Positions 42,909-54,758 of a DNA stretch of 64,000 nt are shown piece by piece (positions within the stretch are counted from its first letter, which is position 1; each line of letters starts with the position of its first letter). The stretch spans positions 17,174,001-17,238,000 of the forward strand of contig NC_052620.1 of assembly GCF_016545825.1 (NCBI RefSeq), in the 5' to 3' direction. The position numbers and the translations under genes are program-made. The stretch comes from Eucalyptus grandis (taxonomy: Eukaryota > Streptophyta > Magnoliopsida > Myrtales > Myrtaceae). Under the pieces are notes generated by a model that had not been told where the DNA came from, did not search any database, and saw only the letters and a program-made list of their open reading frames with translations.

Positions 42909-43362
42909 TTAAAAATGTTTTGCAACTTCAATCCGCGAAGACCCATGCGCCCACCACCGCTCCGCTAGCATCCTGACCGCCACCGACGTTGCCTGCCGGA
43001 CGTCGCTATCTTGCCACTCCGATGCGGCCTGGAAGCCAAGGCCAGCCACGACTGCCTCGCTCGAAGCCCCGCTGGTGTCCGTCCAAGCTCTCTCGTTCGT
43101 GCCGCGCCGACCCATGATCTTGACGAGTTGTTGCTACCCAATGCCTCCCCGGTCTCGCTTAAACCGCGATCCACCTGCCACTTGGAGCCAAAGACCCATA
43201 TGCCGCCGTCATCCAGCCTCTAAAAGTGTAAAAAAATGCAAATTAAAAACAAATGTACCTAAATCTATATGCTATGCAATGAATAGTTTTTCAATGATAA
43301 AATTAATCCCTAATTTTTTAATGCAATAAATGACTAAATGGTGCGCCAAAATTTAGGTGTCA
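42909..43362. repeat. Rearranged LTR-III pieces (direct leader copy, then inverted LTR start)
   Basis: 42909-43225 is a diverged direct copy of the GC-rich leader at 40637-40935. 43226-43362 is the reverse complement of the first ~140 bp of LTR III, ending at ...AAATTTAGGTGTCAAC. It truncates the second internal region after ~65 bp. Confidence 0.75.
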
Positions 43363-44914
43363 ACGGGTGTGTGACCCTCTTATCTTGGGGTGAAAACAAC
43401 TTCAAGTAATTTTTGAAATAAGTGTCAATACCTTATCAAATGCGCTCGAAAAATTATAAAATTTTAATATGTTATAGATAAGACCCTAAATGACTTTTTT
43501 TTTAATGAAGAAAGCCAAGTCCAATTTGTGCTGTGGAAAGAACAGAAAATCATTGAACACAACCCAAAAATTCGTCTATCTAACATATTCAATGGTTAGA
43601 GAGAGACTTATTTAGATATCCAAATCTTGACAAAATTATTTAAAATTTCTATATGTTGTAGAAATGGACGTCCTTTAAAACTTTTATGAAGAAAGAATGT
43701 TCAAATTCGAAAGGAAGAATTTTATAAAAAATCGAGAAGGCAATCTAGTCACTGTTTTTACTATATCAAGCAGGTTCTATACGGTAATTGATTGGGCCTT
43801 CATCCCAACCATTTCATCTCAGAAAAATATGAAATTTAAGTATGTTATAGATTAAAATGTTTTGAACAATTTTTATGAGGAAATTTCTCCAAATTCGAAG
43901 CACAAAGAGCTTTGTAAAATTGGAAAACGGTAAAGGTCTAGGAATTTAAAAAAAACTGGAGAGTCAAAACCTATGAAATTTTAAGTGGCAAGTCTAAGGA
44001 GGAGGGTGGCGCCCTACTTAGCCTTCAAGATCCCTTATCATCATTCTTCTAGGCCATGAGTCACGCCTTTCCATTAATGAGCTTATGACTCACCCTTTCT
44101 TAATATGTAACTATCCAAAGTTTCATGACTACCTTTCAAGAGTAAGACTATTGGTGCCGAGTGTTCTACTTAGTCATCATGCATTAATAGGCTACCTTCC
44201 AAGAACATTAAATACACCATGAGAAATATCAAGTTAGAAGGCCATCTCTTTGGGCGGGAGTCGATCAAGTCCAACCACAATCGATTACCATATTTGGCCT
44301 GAGGTTTGTGCCTAAGCCATGATCGGATAAAGCTGAATGCAACCGGGCTTAACTAGTGAAACCGAGTTCGGATTTCCCTTCTATCGAGAAAAGGCTCGTA
44401 ATAGGGTCTAAGGGCCAAGCCTTGGATCAATTGATCGATCCATTGGTCGGTCCTCGGGCCAGCTAGGGTCCTGCACCACAACTTATGGCCAGTTTGACAC
44501 TGAACCACGTTGAGTTTATTTGATCCATGGTCGGTTCTCGATTGTCATGTAATTTTGTGGGATCGATCGATTCGCCTGAACTCACGATCAAATTGGGTAG
44601 ATCCATGGTCATCCATGATTGGTAAAACGACTAGACGGAATCACCTGCGATCTGTACAATGATTGGGCAAAGTCGAGCCATGACCGTCCACCGATTCGTG
44701 GTGGTGTGGAATCATCCCACAACCGATCCTTGTGGTCAAATAAACTTTTCATCGTCAAATACTCTATAACCAATCCTTGGGTTGCCGATCCTCAAACAGG
44801 TTACTTGGCTCATGACTAACTCTCAGGCTAGCTCATGGTCTAGTCCCACCATTGGCGTTCCGATCTTTGGCCTACTAGTTGGGCCAAAATAAGGTTGAAA
44901 TCGAGAATGTTACA
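43363..44914 (-). mobile_element. Family-II LTR, 5' part, minus strand
   Basis: The 5' terminus on the minus strand is TGTAACATTCTCGATTTCAA at 44914, matching the starts at 45709 and 46731. Three ~181-bp modules (TATGTTGTAGAA-type cores near 43829, 43646 and 43457) are in reverse orientation. It is cut at 43363 by the LTR-III rearrangement. There is no gene. Confidence 0.7.
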
Positions 44915-45499
44915 TTTATTGTGCTTATTCCTAAATAATAGGATAGGTAAAGAATGAATGCATGCTTTTATTGTATATGCTATTGTGAAATATAAGTTGT
45001 TTCCATTTGGGGAGATTACTAAGAAAGAGTTCAAGTTTGAACCTGTAAACATATACAATTAGACCAACCTTTACACAAAAAGTTAAGTCAATTAGTTATG
45101 GGCTGACAATAATGTGTAAGCTATTCCACTTTCCACCATATATTTTATGTGAAACTTCTTTCACCTAACACCTTTACATGTGCACCTCTATAAAGTTTAA
45201 TATAAAAAGTTACCTTGTCAATTACAACGAGATTTATCTCAAGAATTCAACTGTGGATCCTTGATTTTAGTTTTATGTTCTACCATGTAATATTGATCCT
45301 CTATAGTTTTATATAGAGAACATACAGTCTCCTTATTGAAAGTGAAAAATTGTCTCAAAAGACTTAAACCTATTACACTTTTGCTAATTTAGTCCTAAAC
45401 ATTTAAATTTTGTCAATTAAGTCAATTCAGCCAAAATTGATCGCAATTTGCTAACCTAGATGCTAGTCATCCTATATGACATGATTGATGCTAATGTAG
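44915..45499. other. AT-rich spacer, no gene
   Basis: 45380-45500 contains CTAATTTAGTCCTAAACATT, a phrase common in plant MITEs. The ends were not resolved. Confidence 0.4.
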
Positions 45500-45708
45500 A
45501 AAATTTTTAATAATATTTTAATAAATGAATCCAAATTACTTGCTAAAATTTTTATATTATTATAAAAGATGAAAAGGCATTAAAGAAATTTAGTGTAACG
45601 AAATCCTTGTATCTAAAATCGCTAGTTCATAAGAGTAAAGTAAATTTCTCATTATTTTACTTGGGTTTCGAATTGACCCACTATAAATTGATTAATAGTG
45701 ATTACTAT
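45500..45708 (+). repeat. LTR-III fragment
   Basis: Aligns with 42530-42700 of LTR III (AAATTTAGTGTAACGAAATC; GTAAATTTCTCATTATTTTA). Interrupted by the family-II LTR at 45709. Confidence 0.6.
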
Positions 45709-46725
45709 TGTAACATCCTCCATTTTGACCCTTATTTTGGCTTTGACTAGTAGGCCAAAGCTCGATATGTCAAAGAAAAGACTTGGCCATGAGCCGACCT
45801 ACAGGCCAGTCATGAGTCACTTGGCCATTCAAGGATTGGTAACCCAAGGTCCAGTTATAGAGTATTCAACCATGGAAAGGTTGTTTGATCATAAGGATTA
45901 GCCATGGGACGATTACGTACCAGCACAGATCGACAGACGATCATGGCTCAATTCCATCTGGTCATCGCATTGGTCACGGGTGATTCTATTTGGTTGTTAT
46001 GCTGGTCATAAACGACCAAGAACTGATTCCATGCGACCATAAGTTGATACGAATCGATCGATTCCACATGATTACATGACAACCGATAATCGACCATAGA
46101 TTGAATAAACTCAATGTGGTTCAATTTCAGACCAACTAGGACTTGTGGTGTAGAACCTTGGATTAGTCACATGATTAGCTACAAGATTGGTCAATTGGCC
46201 CAAGGATTGACCATAGGACTAGCCAAGTAGAACTGACCCACGAGCTAGCCCACGAACCGATTAGAGGACTGATCGACTAGGTCAAGACTTAGCTAGCAAA
46301 TCCAGCTGCAACCCCTTTTCTTGATAAAGGGGATTTTGAATGGCCAATCAAGCTGGGTTGTGTTTGGTTTTGTTTGGGCATGGCTTAGGCATGAATTTCG
46401 GGCCAAATAAGGTTGTTGATCACGATCAAACTTAATTAATCCCTACCCAATGACAAGGCCTTCAAAACTTAGATATTTTTCTAAGGTGCATTCAATGCCT
46501 TTGGCTTGTAGTTAATTAATGTACATTGACTAAGGGTGGACACTTGGCATGAAAGGCTCTTGCGTTGGAAGACAAGTTTGAAACTTGAACTTTGACTCAT
46601 TAATAAGAATGACACCTAAGCCTAATTAAGAGATCTTGGAGGCCAAGAAATGGACTACACAACAATTGGAAGAAAGAGCAAACAAGTCAAACATTCTTAG
46701 ACAAGATAAGAGCACATCAATTACA

Positions 46726-49700
46726 TTTGGTGTAACATCCTCAATTTCAACCCTTATTTTGGTCTCAACTAGGAGGCTAAGCTAGATAGGCCTTAGTTTA
46801 GTCAAACCTTCCTAGAAAATAAGTGTGAACAAGTGTGAAAAGCATTAAATGAGGATGATGACTGTAAAGGCTTATGTGTCCCTATAGCCTAGCCTAGTTA
46901 TAACCCTAAACTAAGTAGGAGATCTTGGAAGCCAAGAAATGGATTACACATCCATTGGAAGAAAGAGCAAGCAAGTCAAACCTTCTTAGACAAGCTAAGA
47001 GCACATTAAATACATTTGGCTTCTAGTTATTTAATGCCGAGATGAAGTGTCCAAGCTTACCTAGAACCTAGTTGGAAACTTGGAAGATAAGGATGCCCAA
47101 CAATTAATGCTTCTTGACCAAGTGGGATGCCTCCTTTTCCCAACTAAGGTTGCCACCTTTGATTTTCAAAATTTTTGGACCTCCGCTATTTGCCAATTTT
47201 ATACCGATTTTTGTGGTGCAAATTTAAAGAAACTTACTTCATGAAAGTTTTTCTAAACATCTTGGTCTAAAATATACTTAAATTTCATATTTTTCTGAGG
47301 TTAAATGGTAGGGACAAATGTCCAATCATTCACCGTTTGGAACTTGTCCCATGTAGTGAAAACGGTGACCAGGTTTCCTTCTCAAATTTTTATAAAGTTT
47401 TCCCTTTCAAGTTTAACCATGCTTCATTCATGAAAGTTTTAAATGACATCTATATCTACAACATATTAAATTTTCAAAGAATTTTGTGAAGATTTTGATT
47501 TCAAAATGAGTCTCTCTCTTCGACTGTTGAATTTGCTCGACGGATGAATATTTGGGTTGTGTTCAATGATTTAATGCTCTTTCCATAGCACAAATTGGAC
47601 TTGACTTCCTCATGAAAAATGCCGTTTAAGATCTTCTCTAAAACATATTAAAATTTCATAAGTTCTCGATTCCGTTCGATAAGGTAAAAACATTGGTTTT
47701 GGAAATTGTTCAAAACTATTTTTCTCATCCAATAGGTATGAGTCATGCCCAAGCTTGGACTCAAGTCCTTAAATGCCATGTTGAGGTGTACCTAATGATA
47801 TCTTCCTCAACCTCGGAATCAACTTGGATAATAGACTTTTCCAGATTGCCTTCTTGAGGAAGGAAAATTTGCCTTCTTAAAGAAGGAAATGAAAGTAGAA
47901 AGAAAACTCTAGAATTCCTTCATGAAGAAGGTGAGGTGTCCCTTGACTTTTCAAAGGTCATGATTGTGGTCCAAAATATCTTAGATATTCTAGAAAGTGA
48001 CATACATGTGGACCAATTGGAACACACTACATGAGCCATCATTATGGTCGAATATTCTAGAACCCCCGAGTTAGCACTATCATCATTAGGCTTCATTAAA
48101 TGCCCATTGAATGCAGGGTATTGGTGGACCAATGAGAGAATGAAAAGCGGGACATAATCAATGATGCCTAGGAGCCTAGATTGCCAAGTAAGGCTTTAGC
48201 TTAGCCAACTCATCTTCTAGATATAATCATGAGGCAAAATGGGCTTGCCACCCAAGGAAAGTAGGCGGGACACTTGGAAACATGGGAGAGGACCGCTTGG
48301 CTTGGTAATGATGGCTCCAAGGGCTATAATAGGAGGAGCACTTCCCATTTTGCTTACTTGCCTTCCATTTTCTCCACCTTCCTTCTCCTAGAACGCCCCT
48401 CCTCCCCCCTCATGCTCTCTCTCTCTTTCGACCTTCAAGGCAAGCCGTCCATCTTGTGTAGTTCAAGCTTTAGTTCAAGGTTCATCCAAGTAAGTAGAAT
48501 CTCTAACTCTTAGCTAGGGCGATAGCCTACATCGTTAGGTTTAGTGGTGTGCTCACCCGTGTATGCCATGTGTATGTTGTAATGTTCTTTTATATGTTTA
48601 CTCATGCTTGCATACTTGAGTGTGTTCATGCCCCGGGCCGAGGTCAAGGTTCGCTCGGCTTGGAATCAATGTCAAGTCGCAATGGCCTAACCACGAACCA
48701 AGAATCATTCCCGGCATATTTTATAATATGATGTTGAGGAACATGTCACACTCACTTGAATGAGCATGCCCTTGGGCCTTGCATATGTTGGCTAATATAA
48801 GAGATGAAAAACCGACTTGTGTGATGCATTTGTGTGTGCACTGAAAGAGTAAAAAGCACCTGTCGCCACATAACGTTGGTGGTGATGCCTCATTCATTGA
48901 ACGGGATGCCTTGGTTGAGCTAGGATGCCTGGGTTTGAGCCTGGATGCCTTGGGTAAGCTAGCCCCGGGATGCCTTGGTTGAGCTAGAATGCCTGAGTTA
49001 AGCCCAAATGCCTTGGTGAGCTAGCACCAAAATGCCTCAGTTGAGTCAAGATGCCTTGGTTGAGCCAGGATGCGTAGCTTGAAGTTGCATACCTTAGTTA
49101 AGCCGGGAGGGCTTGGTTGAGCCACGATGACGATAAATGAATTTGCATGAGTGCCAGTATATGCATAAGAATGATATGTTGATGTGTTCATTGACAAGCT
49201 GAAGGTAAGCATGCATTGAAGTGTGTTGCAATGGACATCTACATGTAGTCGAAGTGTATCAATAAGTTTGCTAATCATCTGTCATTGATATTGCATTGTG
49301 AGTGTTGTATCTACTAGATTTTGATGATGAGATGTCTTCCTAGTAGAGAATTAGGGGTTTTACTTACTGAGTTTCCCAAAAACTACCCCTCATCCTTTAG
49401 TCTTGTAGGCGTGAAAGTCTCATGTCAATTTTGGGAGTTGTAATCTCGCTAGACAAGCTAAGGTTTACCCCGACCTTTTAAAGATGTGGTAGTTGTAAAT
49501 ATAATGGCCCGTGATAGAAGGACTTGTAAACGTAGCTGATGTAATTGTGTGTTTGTAAATGGTTATTTTCGTGGCTGCATGTTGTTGTTCCGGGTGTTAT
49601 ATGTACACTTCAGCATGTGCTTATTGAAAAGATAAAAAGAAATGGGATGGTGACGTGTCTGGGATGTTGCGAAAATAACCCTCACTGCTCGTGACCTTAA

Positions 49701-49727
49701 GGACATAATTGGGGTCATGACATTTGG
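46726..49727 (+). mobile_element. Solo LTR, family II (inner), with TSD TTTGG
   Basis: The LTR is 46731-49722 (2992 bp), TGTAACATCCTCAATTTCAA...GGGGTCATGACA, with TTTGG at 46726-46730 and 49723-49727. It contains modules (47236, 47424 and 47610), a TATA-like CTATAATAGG (48324), a CT-rich leader, a donor-like AAGTAAGTAG (~48490), GGATGCCTTGG repeats, a hairpin region at ~49361-49398 and an acceptor-like TCTTGTAG (~49409). The flanking sequence is restored by removing it (compare 46990-47045). Confidence 0.9.
48895..49130 (+). repeat. GGATGCCTTGGTTGAGCTA tandem repeats
   Basis: About ten degenerate ~20-25-bp units (GGATGCCTTGGTTGAGC, GGATGCCTGGGTTTGAGCC, AATGCCTCAGTTGAG and others). Confidence 0.85.
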
Positions 49728-52712
49728 CTTCTAGTTATTCAATGTCGAGATGAAGTGTCCTAAGCTACCAAGCTAAAGCCCTATCTTATCTTGAAACTTG
49801 GTGGCCAAGTTATCTTGTATTTAATACTTATTGACTTAGAGAGGAAGTCTTGACTTTTAAGGCTTGGAGAACAAGTTAGGATTGCCTATACATAGGGGAG
49901 GGGCATCCCTCCCTCATTTACACAACACACCACCTCCTCTTCCTCCTTCACTCTCTCAACCTCACCCTTATTGCGCCCTCTCTCTCTTTCTTGTGGCTGC
50001 GCCCCTTTTGCCCATTTGCTCGCCTACATGTTGCTCGGTCACCTAGGTCATCCCTTGAAGTGTGGTAAGTAGAATTTACTAATATCTAGGTAGGGTGTTG
50101 CATTATGCTAATCCAAGTGTAGCGAGTTATTGATTGAAATGTTGTGACTATGTTCTTGCTTGAGGTTCGGTTATGTTTGCTTGGGCTAGTTTAGATTTTG
50201 TTCCTTGATTGAGTTTGATTTTTGTTTGATGAGCTTTAGCTTGTGCTTTGGTTTGAGTTGTTTTGGAAGAAGCCTGCTTCATGTGGTTTTGGATATGCTT
50301 TGGCTTTTGCTTTGATACAAACCTATTCGAAAAGCATTTTTGTGAAAGCTTGCTATTTTCTTACAAAACTATTTCTAATCACTTTCACAAGTGCATATTC
50401 TAGTTCACACTCCGAGCTCTGGAAAAGGGTTTTATTGGCCTTGACGTATGTGGGATCACAATGGATTTGTCCTCTCCTAGCCTTGGTGTGATATCAAGGC
50501 ATATCATTCCCAAGCCAACTTTGGTACTAGGTCGATGAACATGTTACGACGGGTCAGTCATTTCATGGTCTCGGTGCGTTATTGAGGCGTATCGTTCTTG
50601 AGCCAAGTTTGGTATTAGGTTGGTGAACATGTCATGACGGGCCAGTCCTATTATGGTCTTAGTATTATATTGAGGTATATTGTTCCCGGGCAAGTTTGGT
50701 ATTAGATCGGTGTTTAAACTGTCGGATCAAGTCGCAATCCTTGATTCGTGCTTGGCATGCTTAATGTCTCGGTTTCGTTAAGTCATTTCACACACTTATG
50801 CATGGCATGCCTTCAGGCCCTTGACCTAAAAGTGAAGATAAGAACCGGATTGTGATACTTGATGCATGGACACATGATGAACTAATTTATGTTGTCGACT
50901 GATGGATTTGGTGAACATGCGCCCTAGCCAATGGGATGCCCCCACGCCAACGGGATGCCTTGTTAGAAGGATGGAATGTTGTGATAATTCTAGCCATCAC
51001 CCTTCGATTAGGGATGTTGTCCGATTAAGATCGGATACTTGGTGGATTCCGGAAGAGTCGATGGATTTCGACTATTAATAAATGAATCTTGTGTGCATGA
51101 GTTCCTCACATTATGAAATGGATTTTGGTTATGCTTGCATATTATTGAGTGAGGCGTGAGTTCCTCATACTATGGAATAGATCTTGTTTATGCTTGTACA
51201 ATATTGAGTGAGGCGTGACTTTCTCATGTTGTGAATGAATATTGGTTTATGCTTGCATACTATTGATTGGGGATTCCTCATGTTTCATCCAAGACAAAGC
51301 TTTTGTTTTGTTATTGATCTATCATTGACTAATGTTTTGGATGATTTATATGCTTGTTGATAGGCGAGGCATCCCCTTACTCGGAATTTAGTGGGTTTTA
51401 CTTGTTGAGTCTATGACTCAACTTTTTTTTTCTAGAATTGTAGGCATTGAGGTCTCCTACTAGTGCTAGACTTGCAGTCTTGCTAAAGGAGCTAAGGTTT
51501 ACCCGGCCTTTGGAGCTTAGAAAATGTCATGGTTGTAAGTATAACGGCCCATGACGAAGGGGCTTATAGATGTAACTAATGTAATTGTATATTTGTAAAT
51601 AGTTATTTTCTCGGCTGCTTGTTGTTATTTAGGTGTTGTATTTATGCTTCTGCATGTGCTTAATGAAAGATAAAAATAAATGGGACAGCGACGTGCTTAG
51701 GATGTCACAAAAATAACCCCCGTCGTTCGTAACCCTGGAGATGGAGTTGAGGTCGTGACAACTATTGTTACATCCATGGTCCGAATCCCTATTTTGGTCA
51801 TAAAAATTGGTCCGGGGATCAATATGCCGATAATAGGGATTGGTCATGAATCGTGTGGCATCTTGAAAATTCCTTACCAGTCATTAGGGGTGCTCAAATT
51901 AATGTCTTGTATTAAGGACTATGGCCAAATTTAATGGATAAATTTTAGAAAAGGATCATCTATCTTTGGCCATATGTATTGTGGGTTAGAATCTATGGAT
52001 TTGTGATTTTAAGTGTATAATTATTTAATTTATACACTATATTTAATTAGTATTTAAAAAAAGGGTTAAAATTTGATTTAATTAGGCTTGGGCCTTAGGC
52101 CCAAGAGTATGGATCTTTGATGGGCCAAAAGGCCAGCCCATGAAGCCCATGGATAGGGCTGCCGTCGACCAAGGAGAGGGGGAGTGCCTAGCCCACTTTC
52201 AAGCCCATTATGCATGGGTCTTGCCAAGTGGCAAAAAGGAGACTTCATGCATTGGCCATTGTGGGTGGCTCTTAATCATTGCAAATGATGATTTTGTGGG
52301 GGGAAATAAAAGAGAGAGTGGCCGGTTGAGGGGGTTGTCGCCCAAGCCAAGTGAGAGAGAGAGAGAGAGAGAGAGAGTTGCGAGAGAGTGAGGAACCGAG
52401 AGAGAAAGGGAGAAGCTGCGTGAAGGAGGAGGAGGTCCGCTCGTCCGTCACCCGTCGCCGTGTGTCCGTCGCTTGTCGCCATCTGTGTGCCATTGCTTGC
52501 TCGATACAAAGTCAAGTTGGGATCTATATTCTGCTCTTTCATGTTGTGTCTTGTTTGTGTGTTTGAATGGTGGTGAATCTCGGATGTTTAGGGTGTGAGA
52601 AACCGAACCTTGAGTGTGTTGTTCTTCAAAATGTGTTTTGTTTTCGAGTGTGCCGCCTGACCCAGAATTTTGTAGAGGCTTGCATGTGGGTTTCGAGTCA
52701 GATTTTGACTTC

Positions 52713-53410
52713 AACTTCTTCACAAAAGTTGTAGACAACATCTCAAAGTATAAAATGCTAAAATTGGGGACAAAATGGCTGAGTTTTAAGGGGTGAAACC
52801 CTTCCTCTACGAAAACACCAGATCTGAAACTGTTTTGTTGACCTCTTGGTGGTTTTGTGTGTTTCATCTCACTTTTTACCGAGAATATCACTTTGACTTC
52901 TTCACAAAAGTTGTATAGAACATCCTGACGATTAACATACTCAAATATGAGGTAAAACGAGCACGTGTAGCCTAGTGAAACGGTTTTCTTTTGAAGACGG
53001 AAGATCTGGAAGTACGGTACTGGATTCCCGAGACTTCGTGGACTATATGGTGATTATCCTTTGAGAATATCACCTAGATCCCTTATGAAAGTTGTAGGGG
53101 ACCTCTTGAGGCAAAACATATCAAAATTTCAGAGGAAATGAAGAAAGATAAGTAGGCGAAACCTCAATTTTTCGGAGATAGCTAAACTGGACTGTTTGGT
53201 ACTAGGAACGGGAGCTTCGACCATCTATAGTTAATTATCTAGAGAGAATATGGACTAGATGTCTTCATGAAAAATCTACCTTAGGGTATTAAATATAACC
53301 TGGTAAAATTTCATAATTTTTGGAGGTCATTCGGGTATTTGAATCGAAATATTTCAAGAACTGCGCAATCTGACTTTATCCGAATTTTGCATGCTGTATT
53401 GTGTGAGCCA
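52713..53410 (+). repeat. Four-module ~181-bp array
   Basis: Cores at 52726, 52908, 53089 and 53271, spacing 182, 181 and 182 bp. Same consensus as 8395-9075. Confidence 0.75.
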
Positions 53411-54448
53411 TATCTTATTGTGTGAAGCTCTTTTGGGCACGTGTTCTTTATGAAATTGCTACCTTTATGTCTTGTCTATTACATACTCTGATTTTATGAT
53501 TTTTGAAGATCATATGGATATTTAATTTATATGTTTTCCAAATTTGTGTAAGCTGGAATTTGATAAATTTCAAAAAGGACATGATGTATGGATTATTCTA
53601 AGTTGTATGGACCCCATGGATTGTATTGTCATAAGTGGTTGTATCTTGCTGCATGTATGATGATGATTGGAATTGCATATAAGAATCAAATGATGAAAAT
53701 GATCTTGTTTGCCATCACATCATATGCCATGTTGAAATTGAGCTATAATTGAAAATGTGAACTAAGATAAGTGAGAAGGCCGTCGGAGGTGTGGGCCGAC
53801 GATGCCCCGGGAGTGTCGGGATGCCTGGCTAGAAGGGTAAAGGCCGAATGCCCGGTGGCCTTAAATGGCTAAATGCCGGAGGGTCCTCGGGAGTTTCGAG
53901 ATGCCCGGAGCGTGGGGAGCTAGAAGCCCATAGGTTTGTGCCGGGGGATACCTCGTGATGCCAGTTGGGGTACGAGATGTCTGGCAGGTAGTGTGCCGGA
54001 TGCCCAGGAGGTTTGTGCCGGAGGTTCCTCGCGATGCCAGGTGGGGTGCAAGCGATAAATGTGGGATGCAAATATTGGTCCCGGGAAAAAGAGAAATGTG
54101 GTGGTTCAAAATGAAAAGATAAAATTTGGAAATTGAAATTGAATCATGCATGGTATGGCAATATGTATGCATGGATGCATGATGGTAAGTGCATGGATGT
54201 ATAAGCACCTATGGCATGATGGTATATGTGACATGATATGATGATGAGTGCATGGATGTATGTGCACCTATGGCATGATGGGACATGTATGATATGATGG
54301 TGATGATTACATGAGGATGTGTGTACATGTGGTATGATGACATATGCATGGCTCCAAGGTAAATTATGCATGGATGCTTGGATGACATATCTTATGCTAT
54401 GATTGTTATGATTGTATTGTGTGATGCATTAAGTGGTTTATTGGGTCC

Positions 54449-54506
54449 TTTACCTGCTGAGTGGCTATACTCACCCCTTCAGGGACTAACATTTCAAATT
54501 AGAAAG
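54449..54506 (+). promoter_or_regulatory. LTR hairpin TGAGT-GGCTAT-ACTCA and acceptor-like site
   Basis: TTTACCTGC, then a perfect 5-bp stem at 54458-54473, CCCCTTCAGGG, then TAACATTTCAA where sister LTRs read TTTCAG/TTTTAG. The acceptor AG appears mutated to AA in this copy. The ORF ATG follows at 54507. Confidence 0.55.
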
Positions 54507-54758
54507 ATGTTGCTCCCTGCTGTCACGCGGGGCATCTTTTACGGCCTTCCTTCGGATGTGGAGGTCGAGTGTGTGGAGATTGACTATCCCATCATCCCTG
54601 GTCTGACGTTCATTCGGGTTCGCGCATTAGTGATGTATGACGTGGGCTTGGCTGAGGGCCCTATCATTCAGGAGTTCATATCTATTCACATTCTTCGAGA
54701 TGGAGTGATGCGGGGAATGTTGCCGCCACCACTGCTTGACGCACTAACATGGGTGTGA
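54507..54758 (+). CDS. LTR-embedded 83-aa protein, family I, intact copy
   Basis: An 83-codon ORF: MLLPAVTRGIFYGLPSDVEV, then PGLTFIRVRALVMYD, then GPIIQEFISIHILRDGVMRG and a Pro-rich tail ending TWV. It has exactly the same length as the copy at 63295-63546, with 56 of 83 identical residues and no indel. In the first 22 codons I count nine synonymous and four non-synonymous differences, which looks like coding constraint. The start is set by the conserved ATG just after the acceptor-like site. There is no signal peptide, membrane segment or metal-binding motif. The fold may be beta-rich from the alternating hydrophobic pattern (guess). Domain and function are unknown to me. Confidence 0.6.
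   Translation: MLLPAVTRGIFYGLPSDVEVECVEIDYPIIPGLTFIRVRALVMYDVGLAEGPIIQEFISIHILRDGVMRGMLPPPLLDALTWV

Larger units (their letters stand above)
45704..51765 (+). mobile_element. Solo LTR, family II (outer), with TSD ACTAT
   Basis: The LTR is 45709-51760: TGTAACATCCTCCATTTTGA ... GAGGTCGTGACA. ACTAT at 45704-45708 and 51761-51765. Without the nested LTR it is about 3.06 kb. It has a pyrimidine-rich leader (49920-50035), a donor-like GTAAGTAG (~50063), GGGATGCC repeats (50925-50990), a strong hairpin GTTGAGT-CTATG-ACTCAAC (51404-51422) and an acceptor-like TTGTAG (~51442). No ORF follows the acceptor. Confidence 0.9.
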
